From Anaerolineae bacterium (GTDB taxonomy: Bacteria; Chloroflexota; Anaerolineae; Aggregatilineales; Phototrophicaceae), in assembly GCA_015492875.1 (NCBI GenBank), contig WGEI01000416.1, positions 1-8,076 on the forward strand: a stretch of DNA of 8,076 bases, given 5' to 3'. Shown one piece after another: positions 1 through 6,131 of the stretch. Within the stretch, counting starts at the first letter, position 1; every line of letters begins with the position of its first letter. The notes under the pieces were generated by a model. The model made no database searches. It was not told the origin of the DNA and saw only the letters and a program-made list of their open reading frames with translations. Position numbers and translations under genes: made by a program.

Positions 1-816
1 GATGTGGTCATCTTCCGTGAAAATACCGAAGATACTTATGCGGGCATTGAATATGAAAGCGGCACGCCGGAAAACGAAAAACTCGCACGCTTCCTGCGTG
101 AGGAAATGGGCGCGAAGAATTTCTTTGAAGGCGCAGGTCTTGGAATTAAGCCCATCAGCCCATTCGCCAGTAAACGCTTGGTACGGATGGCCATTCGTTA
201 CGCCATAGAGCGCAAGCGCAAAAGCTTAACCTTTGTCCACACGGGCAATATCCAAAAATTCACTGAAGGTGCTTTCATGCGTTGGGGTTATGAAGTCGGT
301 GAGCAAGAGTTTGGTGACCAAACCATTTCATGGGAAGCCGTCGCCCGTGACCATAATGGCCAAGTGCCAGAGGATAAAATCCTGCTGCAGGATGTCATCG
401 CCGATATTATGTTCCAGAAGATGCTGCTGCGCCCGACAGAATTTGACATTATCGCCACAACAAACCTGAATGGCGATTACCTCAGCGACGCAATTGCGGC
501 ACAGGTTGGCGGCGTGGGCATCGCCCCCGGCGGTAATGTTGGCGATAAAATTGCGCTGTTCGAAGCCACCCACGGCACAGCGCCCAAATACACTAATCTG
601 GACAAAGTGAACCCCGGTTCATTGATGTTCAGCGGTGTGATGATGCTGGAGCATCTGGGTTGGTTCGAAGCGGCGGAACTCATCACTCGCGCTTATGAGG
701 CCACCATTGCCGAGAAAGTGGTCACCTATGACTTCGCCCGCCAAATGGAAGGGGCTAAGGAAGTAAAAACCAGCGAGTTTGCTACACGTCTGATTGAGAA
801 CATGGACCGCGTATAA
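1..816 (+). CDS. icd: NADP-dependent isocitrate dehydrogenase, 3' part (5' end outside window)
   Basis: This is the C-terminal 271 residues of an isocitrate dehydrogenase, which oxidatively decarboxylates isocitrate to 2-oxoglutarate in the TCA cycle in the cytoplasm. It is open from base 1, and the first visible residue aligns with about residue 148 of the 416-residue E. coli enzyme. Visible landmarks are the RENTEDTYAGIE segment (substrate Arg at residue 6 and catalytic Tyr at residue 13, equivalent to Arg153 and Tyr160), the DVIAD aspartate (Asp283 equivalent) and NLNGDYLSD (Asp307 and Asp311 equivalents). The NADP-specificity set follows: HGTAPKY, then V in DKVNPGS, then Y and R in VTYDFARQ. 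NADP rather than NAD is therefore the likely cofactor. One oddity is VHTGN where E. coli has VHKGN, so the catalytic Lys230 position is Thr (codon 241-243). The regulatory Ser113 region is not in the window. The gene ends GTA-TAA and is followed by an intrinsic terminator. Confidence 0.96.
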   Translation, partial: DVVIFRENTEDTYAGIEYESGTPENEKLARFLREEMGAKNFFEGAGLGIKPISPFASKRLVRMAIRYAIERKRKSLTFVHTGNIQKFTEGAFMRWGYEVGEQEFGDQTISWEAVARDHNGQVPEDKILLQDVIADIMFQKMLLRPTEFDIIATTNLNGDYLSDAIAAQVGGVGIAPGGNVGDKIALFEATHGTAPKYTNLDKVNPGSLMFSGVMMLEHLGWFEAAELITRAYEATIAEKVVTYDFARQMEGAKEVKTSEFATRLIENMDRV

Positions 817-835
817 GCTCGCTGATTGTTTTGGC

Positions 836-866
836 AGGCGCTGTGATGGTTGCAGCGCCTTTTTTA
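836..866 (+). terminator. Intrinsic terminator of icd
   Basis: An 8-bp perfect stem (AGGCGCTG at 836-843 pairing with CAGCGCCT at 853-860) has a 9-base loop, and six T residues occupy 860-865. It lies about 20 bases after the icd stop. It works on the + strand only, because the other strand has no T-run after the hairpin. The T-run touches the TAA stop (864-866) of the convergent small gene. Confidence 0.85.
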
Positions 867-1178
867 TTCTAGTTCGTGAATGAGCGTTTGATAGACAAAC
901 TCCTTCACACCGTCTCCACCGCTAATATCAAGCTTGATAGATTTCTCACCTGCATTTACCCGCAAAGAGAACGAAAGGAAAGGGCAACATAAGTGCTCTA
1001 GCTGCACATATTCCACCAGCAACATGATGGCTACATCTTCATGAAGATGTAGCGTATAGCCATCATCAATTGGCGTTATTGAGCTAACAATTTGCGGCAG
1101 CATTTCATGAAGCTCAGATAAACGCTGGTGCTGTTTTGCGGTCAATGCCTCTGGGATGCAAATAATGGGTATTTCCAT
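864..1178 (-). CDS. Small CCPF-motif cysteine protein in the arsenic operon, function unknown
   Basis: This encodes about 104 residues from the ATG at 1178. An in-frame ATG at 1190 would add four residues. I prefer 1178 because a GGGG stretch lies about 6 bases upstream and the protein then begins MEIPIICIPEALT; as I recall, relatives start shortly before a P-I-x-C segment. The 1190 start lies only 5 bases after the arsM stop and has no visible ribosome site, though coupled reinitiation could serve it. Notable residues are Cys7 and the adjacent pair Cys64-Cys65 in LEHLCCPFLSFSLRV, followed by a C-terminal LDISGGDGVKEFV segment. The pattern resembles uncharacterised small proteins found near arsenic or mercury genes. 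There is no signal peptide or membrane segment, so it is probably cytosolic. Being the last gene after arsR and arsM, it may bind As(III) through its thiolates; this role is inferred from context and cysteines only. Confidence 0.75.
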   Translation of the reverse strand: MEIPIICIPEALTAKQHQRLSELHEMLPQIVSSITPIDDGYTLHLHEDVAIMLLVEYVQLEHLCCPFLSFSLRVNAGEKSIKLDISGGDGVKEFVYQTLIHELE

Positions 1179-1195
1179 ATATAACCCCATATCTG

Positions 1196-2071
1196 TTAAG
1201 GCTTACGGGCAGTGATGCGAGCACTATACACTGCGGGGCCATTTTTTGGCGCCATTTCGGCAATGTCTTCTGTAGGCGCTTTGGCATTCACTTCAATATC
1301 GACAAAACCCGCATCACGCATCAGTTGCACATAATCGCGCACATCAATTGCCCCACTGAGGCAAGCCGACCAGCTAGTCGCATCAGCACGTTGTTCTTCG
1401 CTAAAATGGCCTTCGGTGACAATATCGCTGATAGAAACCCGCCCGCCAGAGCGCAGAACGCGGAATGCCTCGCGGAACACGGCGGCTTTATCTGGCGAAA
1501 GGTTGATAACACAGTTTGACAAGATAACATCGATACTATCATCATCCACTGGCAAATCTTCGATATAGCCTTGGCGGAACTCTACGTTTTTTATATCTAG
1601 CCGCACTTTATTAGCATTGGCACGCTCTAGCATCTCAGGGGTCATATCAACACCAATCACATACCCTGTTTCCCCAACACGTGCTGCAGCGAGGAAGCAA
1701 TCAATGCCGCCGCCGCTCCCTAAATCAAGCACCGTTTCCCCAACATTGAGGCTAGCAATGCCAATTGGGTCGCCACAGCCTAACGATAAACCCGTAACAG
1801 ATTCTGGCAAATCGGTCAATGAAGTGTCTTCATAAATGGCCGCAGCATAACTCGGCACTTCAGATGAAGCAGTCGTAGAAGTACCGCAACATGGCGATGT
1901 GGAAGCGGAACCACTGTCAGGGACTGCCTCACAGCAAGACGCCGCAGAAACACTCTCTTCCGAAGGCGCTGCACAAGAGGCTGAGGTCATCTCGATATTG
2001 CGGGCTATGGCAGCATAACGCTCGCGCACTGATTGGTGAATTGCTTCATCTTGTGTATGTTTATCTGACAT
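1196..2071 (-). CDS. arsM: Arsenite S-adenosylmethionine methyltransferase
   Basis: A 291-residue class I SAM-dependent methyltransferase that converts As(III) to methylated arsenicals in the cytosol. The N-terminus (VRERYAAIARN, residues 15-25) is typical of ArsM. SAM motif I is VLDLGSGGGIDCF (114-126), followed by VIGVDMTPEMLERA (138-151). The three arsenite-binding cysteines of characterised ArsM proteins are recognisable: Cys99 in LSLGCGDP, Cys187 in SNCVINLSPDK and Cys237 in SACLSGAID. A low-complexity segment (about residues 30-72), rich in Ser and Ala, carries five further cysteines (33, 46, 47, 61, 62). Initiation is well supported: AGGAGA at 2078-2083 lies 6 bases before the ATG. The gene follows arsR after 89 bases that contain an ArsR-box-like repeat, so it is probably induced by arsenite. 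The CCPF protein gene starts just after its stop. Confidence 0.93.
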   Translation of the reverse strand: MSDKHTQDEAIHQSVRERYAAIARNIEMTSASCAAPSEESVSAASCCEAVPDSGSASTSPCCGTSTTASSEVPSYAAAIYEDTSLTDLPESVTGLSLGCGDPIGIASLNVGETVLDLGSGGGIDCFLAAARVGETGYVIGVDMTPEMLERANANKVRLDIKNVEFRQGYIEDLPVDDDSIDVILSNCVINLSPDKAAVFREAFRVLRSGGRVSISDIVTEGHFSEEQRADATSWSACLSGAIDVRDYVQLMRDAGFVDIEVNAKAPTEDIAEMAPKNGPAVYSARITARKP

Positions 2072-2101
2072 AAAATTTCTCCTTCACCGGATTAAAGAAA
2101 A

Positions 2102-2130
2102 ATGTTGCACCCTACACAATATATTGACAA
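2102..2130 (-). promoter_or_regulatory. Possible arsM promoter
   Basis: On the - strand, TTGTCA (2125-2130, five of six matches to the -35 consensus) is followed after 17 bases by CAACAT (2102-2107, three of six matches to the -10). The -35 lies within the second ArsR-box repeat. Transcription from here would give arsM a normal leader with its AGGAGA ribosome site. The weak -10 makes this tentative. Confidence 0.4.
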
Positions 2131-2142
2131 CCATCAATATAT
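2119..2142. promoter_or_regulatory. ArsR-box-like operator between arsR and arsM
   Basis: A perfect inverted repeat has 9-base arms ATATATTGA (2119-2127) and TCAATATAT (2134-2142) separated by 6 bases. Its 20-base core (2121-2140) matches the operator upstream of arsR at 17 of 20 positions, with the outer ATATTGA and TCAATAT half-sites identical. A- and T-rich dyads with TTGA/TCAA half-sites are usual for ArsR/SmtB repressors. Its placement points to separate ArsR control of arsM. Confidence 0.75.
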
Positions 2143-2160
2143 CTTCACAAAAAAATTTAT

Positions 2161-2493
2161 TTACGAGCCATTCTTTTGCACTTCAATAGCATCTAAATTG
2201 ATCACTGTATCACAGTAATCTGGCGCAAACTGCTGCATCAACTGGCCACAGCAAAAAGTCACCCGTTGTTGATTGAGCGTATAAAAATGTTGACGACCCT
2301 CTTGCCGAACATGCACTAAATCTGCATCTTCCAACAGTTTAAGGTGGTGACTAACGGTTGGCTGTTTCACTTTGCCGCCAAGCTGCTCAACAATATCACT
2401 GACATTTAACCAGCGACAACAAAGCAACGCCATAATCCGTTGGCGGGTGTCGTCTGCAATAGCACGAGTGAACTTCAAAATTTGCTCATCCAT
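2161..2493 (-). CDS. arsR: ArsR/SmtB-family transcriptional repressor, arsenic-responsive
   Basis: A 110-residue winged-helix repressor, the usual length for the family. It is expected to bind the two nearby inverted repeats as a dimer and release them when As(III) binds. The family start (MDEQILKFTRAIADDTRQRIMALL) is clear. The recognition helix lies in KQPTVSHHLKLLEDADLV (residues 43-60), followed by the wing VRQEGRQHFYTL (62-73). The E. coli-type ELCVCDL metal motif on the DNA-binding helix is absent. Cysteines occur instead as pairs Cys25-Cys26 and Cys81-Cys82 plus Cys94, so As(III) is presumably sensed at a different site. Linkage to arsM supports arsenic as the signal, although another thiophilic metal cannot be excluded. 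The ATG lies only 6 bases after a perfect -10 hexamer, so its transcript is probably leaderless. Confidence 0.92.
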   Translation of the reverse strand: MDEQILKFTRAIADDTRQRIMALLCCRWLNVSDIVEQLGGKVKQPTVSHHLKLLEDADLVHVRQEGRQHFYTLNQQRVTFCCGQLMQQFAPDYCDTVINLDAIEVQKNGS

Positions 2494-2499
2494 AGCCTC

Positions 2500-2527
2500 A
2501 TTATATTGATAAATATCAATATGTCAA
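2500..2527 (-). promoter_or_regulatory. Consensus sigma-70-type promoter of arsR
   Basis: On the - strand there is a perfect TTGACA (-35, 2522-2527), a 16-base spacer and a perfect TATAAT (-10, 2500-2505). Only GAGGCT (2494-2499) separates the -10 from the arsR ATG, so transcription should start at or within a base or two of the start codon. The spacer is almost entirely the inverted repeat, so a bound repressor would block both hexamers. Confidence 0.85.
2503..2522. promoter_or_regulatory. ArsR-box operator in the arsR promoter
   Basis: A perfect inverted repeat has 9-base arms ATATTGATA (2503-2511) and TATCAATAT (2514-2522) and an AA centre. It overlaps four bases of the -10 and one base of the -35, the expected position for autorepression by ArsR. 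It shares 17 of 20 bases with the repeat upstream of arsM. Confidence 0.82.
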
Positions 2528-2534
2528 GCAATTC

Positions 2535-2564
2535 AATAAATAAACGCTCCCAAAGGAGCGCTTT
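2535..2564 (-). terminator. Intrinsic terminator of the Gfo/Idh/MocA gene
   Basis: On the - strand, CGCTCC (2555-2560) pairs with GGAGCG (2545-2550) across a TTTG loop. The stem can extend by a G-U and two A-U pairs, and a T-rich tail TTTATTTATT follows. It lies about 20 bases after the oxidoreductase stop and just before the arsR promoter, so it insulates the arsenic operon from upstream transcription. Confidence 0.75.
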
Positions 2565-2583
2565 AGTTTCTAGAAAGCGACCA

Positions 2584-3762
2584 TTAATCTTCATCAACAT
2601 CTCGCAAGCCAAAAATACCTGCACGTTTAGTGCGGCTCTGCGGCCAAACATTGACCTCTGCTAGTCCATAAACGCCTTTTTGATAAACAGGATGGGATTC
2701 TAACAGTGGCAAGGAAACAACCCGCCCTGTCACCCCAGAAAGATAAGCGCTAAGCGCCACCTCAAGCGCCCGTACACCAGCACGAGCGGTGGCAATTGGC
2801 TCACGATTGTCACGAATAGCATCGCAGAAATCAGCCCATAATTGGGTAAACGAGCGAGCGATGTTCTCCATGTGTGTGGGAAGATTATCGAGGGTATGGT
2901 CTTGGCGTTGCCAGTTACGGACGCTGTAAATCTCTGCGGGGCGATTAAAGCCGCTCGTTTGATATTTTTCATAACGCATACGAATATGGCCACCACTGCC
3001 GCTCACATCGACACCGCCAACGCCTTCGCCCCAGCCCATGTGAATCGCCGCATAGCCTTGTGGGAAAGCAAGCTGGAGCAAGGCTAAATCTTCTACTTCT
3101 GGCTGGCGCTGGGCATAGGTAGGTGCATCAACAAACGCCATCACTTGGTCTGCCGACGCGCCCATCAGCCACTCGGTTAAATATACAGCGTGTATCATGT
3201 CCATGAGGACGCCACCACCGGCGCTCAACTTGTGACGCCAATCGCCTTGATACTCTTTAGCGCCGGGGTTATCAATAACGCCCAAATAGTGCATGGTCAA
3301 AACGCGGGGGGCGCCAATATGTCCACTCTCTAACAACTCTTTAATGCGGCGATATTCGGGGAAAAAGTGATAATTATGAACTATACCAAAACGAACGCCC
3401 TTTTCTTCCGCAGCTTGTACTAATTCATTGGCTGTCGAAAGTTCCAGTGTAATCGGCTTTTCAACCAAAACATGCTTCCCCGCCTCGATTGCATCAAGAA
3501 CAATCTGACGGCGGAACTGCTGGGGCACAGTAATGCAGACAATATCTAAATCGACAGCGTCCAGCATCTCATGATAATCATCGAACAAGACTTCATCCGG
3601 CAAGCCAAACCACTCTTGTCCAATTTTGCGCCGTGCTTCAGTGACATCTGACAAAGCGACAAGCTCCACATTTTCCAACGTCGTGAGGGCGGGACGATGC
3701 CCATAGCTGACAACGTTGCCGCAACCAATTAAGCCAACTCGTAAAATATCCCGCGTGCTCAT
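2584..3762 (-). CDS. Gfo/Idh/MocA-family NAD(P)-dependent oxidoreductase
   Basis: A 392-residue predicted sugar- or polyol-type dehydrogenase, close to the family's usual length. The N-terminal Rossmann fold carries the dinucleotide-binding GLIGCGNVV (residues 10-18). The family signature EKP (101-103, in HVLVEKPITL) supplies the catalytic lysine. The C-terminal alpha/beta domain has AGGGVLMDMIHAVYL (181-195), where Asp188 and His191 take the usual catalytic D-x-x-H positions. The substrate cannot be read from sequence, because the family covers inositols, glucose-fructose, deoxysugars and biliverdin. There is no signal peptide, so it is cytosolic. A purine-rich GAGAGGTGG lies 4 bases before the ATG. 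It begins about 100 bases after the methyltransferase gene, with no terminator visible between them, so partial co-transcription is possible. It ends at its own terminator. Confidence 0.9.
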   Translation of the reverse strand: MSTRDILRVGLIGCGNVVSYGHRPALTTLENVELVALSDVTEARRKIGQEWFGLPDEVLFDDYHEMLDAVDLDIVCITVPQQFRRQIVLDAIEAGKHVLVEKPITLELSTANELVQAAEEKGVRFGIVHNYHFFPEYRRIKELLESGHIGAPRVLTMHYLGVIDNPGAKEYQGDWRHKLSAGGGVLMDMIHAVYLTEWLMGASADQVMAFVDAPTYAQRQPEVEDLALLQLAFPQGYAAIHMGWGEGVGGVDVSGSGGHIRMRYEKYQTSGFNRPAEIYSVRNWQRQDHTLDNLPTHMENIARSFTQLWADFCDAIRDNREPIATARAGVRALEVALSAYLSGVTGRVVSLPLLESHPVYQKGVYGLAEVNVWPQSRTKRAGIFGLRDVDED

Positions 3763-3863
3763 CAGGCCACCTCTCTGTTAGTCCACAATTGTATTCAGGC
3801 ACTGCTAAGGCCATATACTACATCACAGCATGAGCGGCGGGCAAATGAAAGGGCTGGATGGAA

Positions 3864-4613
3864 TTACGGTTGGTGGCGCTGGCGCATTGCCTCGAAAACT
3901 AGCGCCGACGCTGCCGAAACTGTGCCGAGCGATTGTTGAAAATCGGGGCGAGCATAAGGGATGGTGATGATGAGGTCAGCTTGGTTGAGGAAGGAGCGAG
4001 TAATACCGCGCTTTTCGCCGCCAATCAAAAGAAACAACTTCCCCGTTAATGGCGCATCGAAGAGCGATACCGCGCGGTCATGATGGGCTGTTGTGGCAAT
4101 GGTGAAACCTTGCTCACGGAAAAAATCAGCTGCAACTTGCGCCGTTTCGGCAATCGCCATCGGAATACGCTCTGAAGCGCCTGCCGAAGCGCGCCCAACA
4201 ACAGCAGCCGCTGTCGTCCAATTGCGGGGGCGAACCACCAGCCCATCCACCCCTGCGGCATATAAAGCCCGTACAGTATAGCCGAAGTTATACGGGTCTT
4301 CGATGCCATCCAACATAACAATAAATGGCGTATTTGCTAGCGCCAGCAAGTCCTGTAAAGTGACGAAACGACGCGCACCAACCAATGCGACAACACCGCC
4401 ATGCGAGTTGCCTTGTGCAAGTGCATGAAGCTCATCAGATGCGATATAAGAGACGGGAATGCTCTTGGTGGTGGCGCGTTTGGCCAATGCTTTTAAGTGG
4501 CGGTCATAGCGCTTGACTTGGTCAATATACAGGGCGTGAAAGGGGCGGCTCTCTGCATAAAGGGCAGCATTGACAGCGATGTACCCCTCTAATGTAGCGT
4601 TTTCTGTGGTCAT
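3864..4613 (-). CDS. TrmH/SpoU-family RNA 2'-O-methyltransferase
   Basis: A 249-residue RNA ribose methyltransferase of the SPOUT (trefoil-knot) class, using SAM on rRNA or tRNA; the target nucleotide cannot be assigned. An N-terminal region of about 90 residues precedes the catalytic domain. Motif 1 is LDGIEDPYNFGYTVRALYAAG (101-121, with Asn109 and Arg115). Motif 2 is LLIGGEKRGI (195-204). Motif 3 is the segment from IPYARPDFQQ to AASALVFEAMRQR (218-246). Motif 3 reads SLGTVSAA where RlmB-type enzymes have SLNVSVA, placing it in a divergent subfamily rather than RlmB or TrmH proper. Its ATG directly abuts the TAG of the upstream hydrolase gene, and GGAGA (4620-4624) lies 6 bases before the ATG inside that gene's last codons. 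The two are therefore surely co-transcribed and probably translationally coupled. Confidence 0.9.
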   Translation of the reverse strand: MTTENATLEGYIAVNAALYAESRPFHALYIDQVKRYDRHLKALAKRATTKSIPVSYIASDELHALAQGNSHGGVVALVGARRFVTLQDLLALANTPFIVMLDGIEDPYNFGYTVRALYAAGVDGLVVRPRNWTTAAAVVGRASAGASERIPMAIAETAQVAADFFREQGFTIATTAHHDRAVSLFDAPLTGKLFLLIGGEKRGITRSFLNQADLIITIPYARPDFQQSLGTVSAASALVFEAMRQRHQP

Positions 4614-6131
4614 CTATATTCTCCGCAGTATATAAGCATTTGCCCAGCGGACAGTGTCATCATCGAGCCATTCTAATAAACCATAGGGGCAAGCGATCGT
4701 TCGGTCATCAAGCACAGACGCAAGCACCTCAGCCTGTTCATCATGCGAATAGACCGTTATCACCTCGCCTTCCTGTTGGATAGCTAGCGCATCCAAATCA
4801 CCATGATAAACGCCATAACGAGCAGCGGGGAAATCACTATATTCTGGTAACGCGCTTAAAGGGCGGCAGGGCGAACCATTTAGACGTAACCAACCATTTT
4901 CCTCAAAGCCGACGCTAACAGGCGCTAAAGCCTCATTTTGTGCAATAAAAACGTTTTCTCGCAGCGGTCGTAGTCGATAGATGGCCTGATGCCAATCGAT
5001 ATATCCCCCTTGTTCATCAGCTTGCACGCTGACAAGCCCAACCTCATCACCGAGATAAAACCCTGTTTGCGGCAATGTGTGGGTGGCGGGTCGTGGTGTA
5101 TTCGTCATCCCCACATCAGTCGGCAGGTAAGCATCAAAAATGGCGTGACAAAACGCCTTCATCGTGTCCCAATTGGGCGGCGCATAGTTACACAGCATAA
5201 CAACGGCCAATTGATGTTCAGGCACGCACCAAAGCTGAGCGCCATATTTGTCAATTGCACCAGTATGGCCAGCTATCTCTATACCATGATGGCGATAAAG
5301 TCGTGTACCAAGACCATAAGCCGCATGGTCATAAGTCAATAAATCGGCATGCGCCTGTGTCATGACGGTGAAAACCGAAGGGGTTTGCATCCACCAACGG
5401 GCAAAAGCCACCAAATCGTTCAAACTAGCTAACGCAAAACCACAAGGACGCATAGCAGGGTTGTCGTGAAAGGGGCGGCGAACTATCAAACTCCCGTTGG
5501 CCTCATAGTCGTGGGCAAGCGCTAATGGATATGTCATGGCTTGAAGCGGGTCAAAGGTGGCTGTCTTCATGCCCGCAGGCCTGAAAACCCAATGGTGAAC
5601 GAGTTGTTCATACGGCGTTTGGGTCACACGTTGAGCGATATAAGCGGCGAGGTTGATGCCGTGATTGCTGTAATAGTGCAGTGTGCCAATAGGGGCGACA
5701 AACGGCAAATTCGGGAAATCTCGCTCTATATAAGCAGCTAAAGCATTCGGCACATGGTGAACGCGATAGCTCAAACCTGTTGGCAGGCCAGCGGTATGCG
5801 AAAGTAACATCCGCAGCGTCATTTGCTCGGCGACTTGAGGCTGTGAAAAACGCAAATCAGGGGCATATGCGGCGATTGGCACGTCAAGGTCTAAAACGCC
5901 CTGCTCCACCAATTGTATGATAAGCGCACTGGTGAAGAGTTTGGTGACCGAGCCAACGCGAAAGAGAGTATCTGGGTGAATGGAACAACCAGCGCCTAAG
6001 GCCGCCTCGCCCAGACATAGAGTAGCGACAGCATCGCCTTGTACGATAGCCAGCCCAAAAGCGGGTGTTTTGCGGCCAACCTCCAGCTTTTCTAGCCATG
6101 TCGCAAAAGCAGAAAATGGGTTATAAGCCAT
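4614..6131 (-). CDS. Serine beta-lactamase-like hydrolase (class C / penicillin-binding-protein-like fold)
   Basis: About 505 residues from the ATG at 6131. In-frame ATGs at 6146 and 6158 are alternatives. I chose 6131 because GAGG lies 9 bases upstream, the overlap with mazG is then only 11 bases, and the protein begins just before the conserved fold. In this numbering the motifs are SVTK (Ser61 nucleophile, Lys64), YSN (Tyr154-Asn156) and HTG (289-291), all three active-site elements of the beta-lactamase/DD-peptidase superfamily. LLSHTAGLP (110-118) is also typical. The last 130 or so residues form a separate, probably beta-rich domain, as in some esterases and peptidases of this group. 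No signal peptide or membrane segment is visible, so it appears cytosolic, which argues against a classical periplasmic beta-lactamase. The substrate is unknown; an esterase or D-aminopeptidase are the likeliest activities. Confidence 0.88.
   Translation of the reverse strand: MAYNPFSAFATWLEKLEVGRKTPAFGLAIVQGDAVATLCLGEAALGAGCSIHPDTLFRVGSVTKLFTSALIIQLVEQGVLDLDVPIAAYAPDLRFSQPQVAEQMTLRMLLSHTAGLPTGLSYRVHHVPNALAAYIERDFPNLPFVAPIGTLHYYSNHGINLAAYIAQRVTQTPYEQLVHHWVFRPAGMKTATFDPLQAMTYPLALAHDYEANGSLIVRRPFHDNPAMRPCGFALASLNDLVAFARWWMQTPSVFTVMTQAHADLLTYDHAAYGLGTRLYRHHGIEIAGHTGAIDKYGAQLWCVPEHQLAVVMLCNYAPPNWDTMKAFCHAIFDAYLPTDVGMTNTPRPATHTLPQTGFYLGDEVGLVSVQADEQGGYIDWHQAIYRLRPLRENVFIAQNEALAPVSVGFEENGWLRLNGSPCRPLSALPEYSDFPAARYGVYHGDLDALAIQQEGEVITVYSHDEQAEVLASVLDDRTIACPYGLLEWLDDDTVRWANAYILRRI

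Noticed and set aside
328..573. - strand open frame within icd
   Set aside because: It is antisense to conserved isocitrate dehydrogenase sequence, with no independent evidence of coding.
2072..2160. Riboswitch or small RNA in the arsR-arsM gap
   Set aside because: The only structure visible is the AT-rich dyad, which is better explained as an ArsR operator. No stable GC stem or terminator is present.
3763..3863. Possible promoter or terminator between the RNA methyltransferase and oxidoreductase genes
   Set aside because: A TACAAT-like -10 is present on the - strand but has no acceptable -35 at the right distance. The small ACAATTGT palindrome is too short to interpret, and no hairpin with a T-run is visible.
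4989..5342. + strand open frame of 117 codons opposite the hydrolase gene
   Set aside because: It is fully antisense to a well-supported gene, with no recognisable domain or ribosome site, and its composition reflects the opposite strand.
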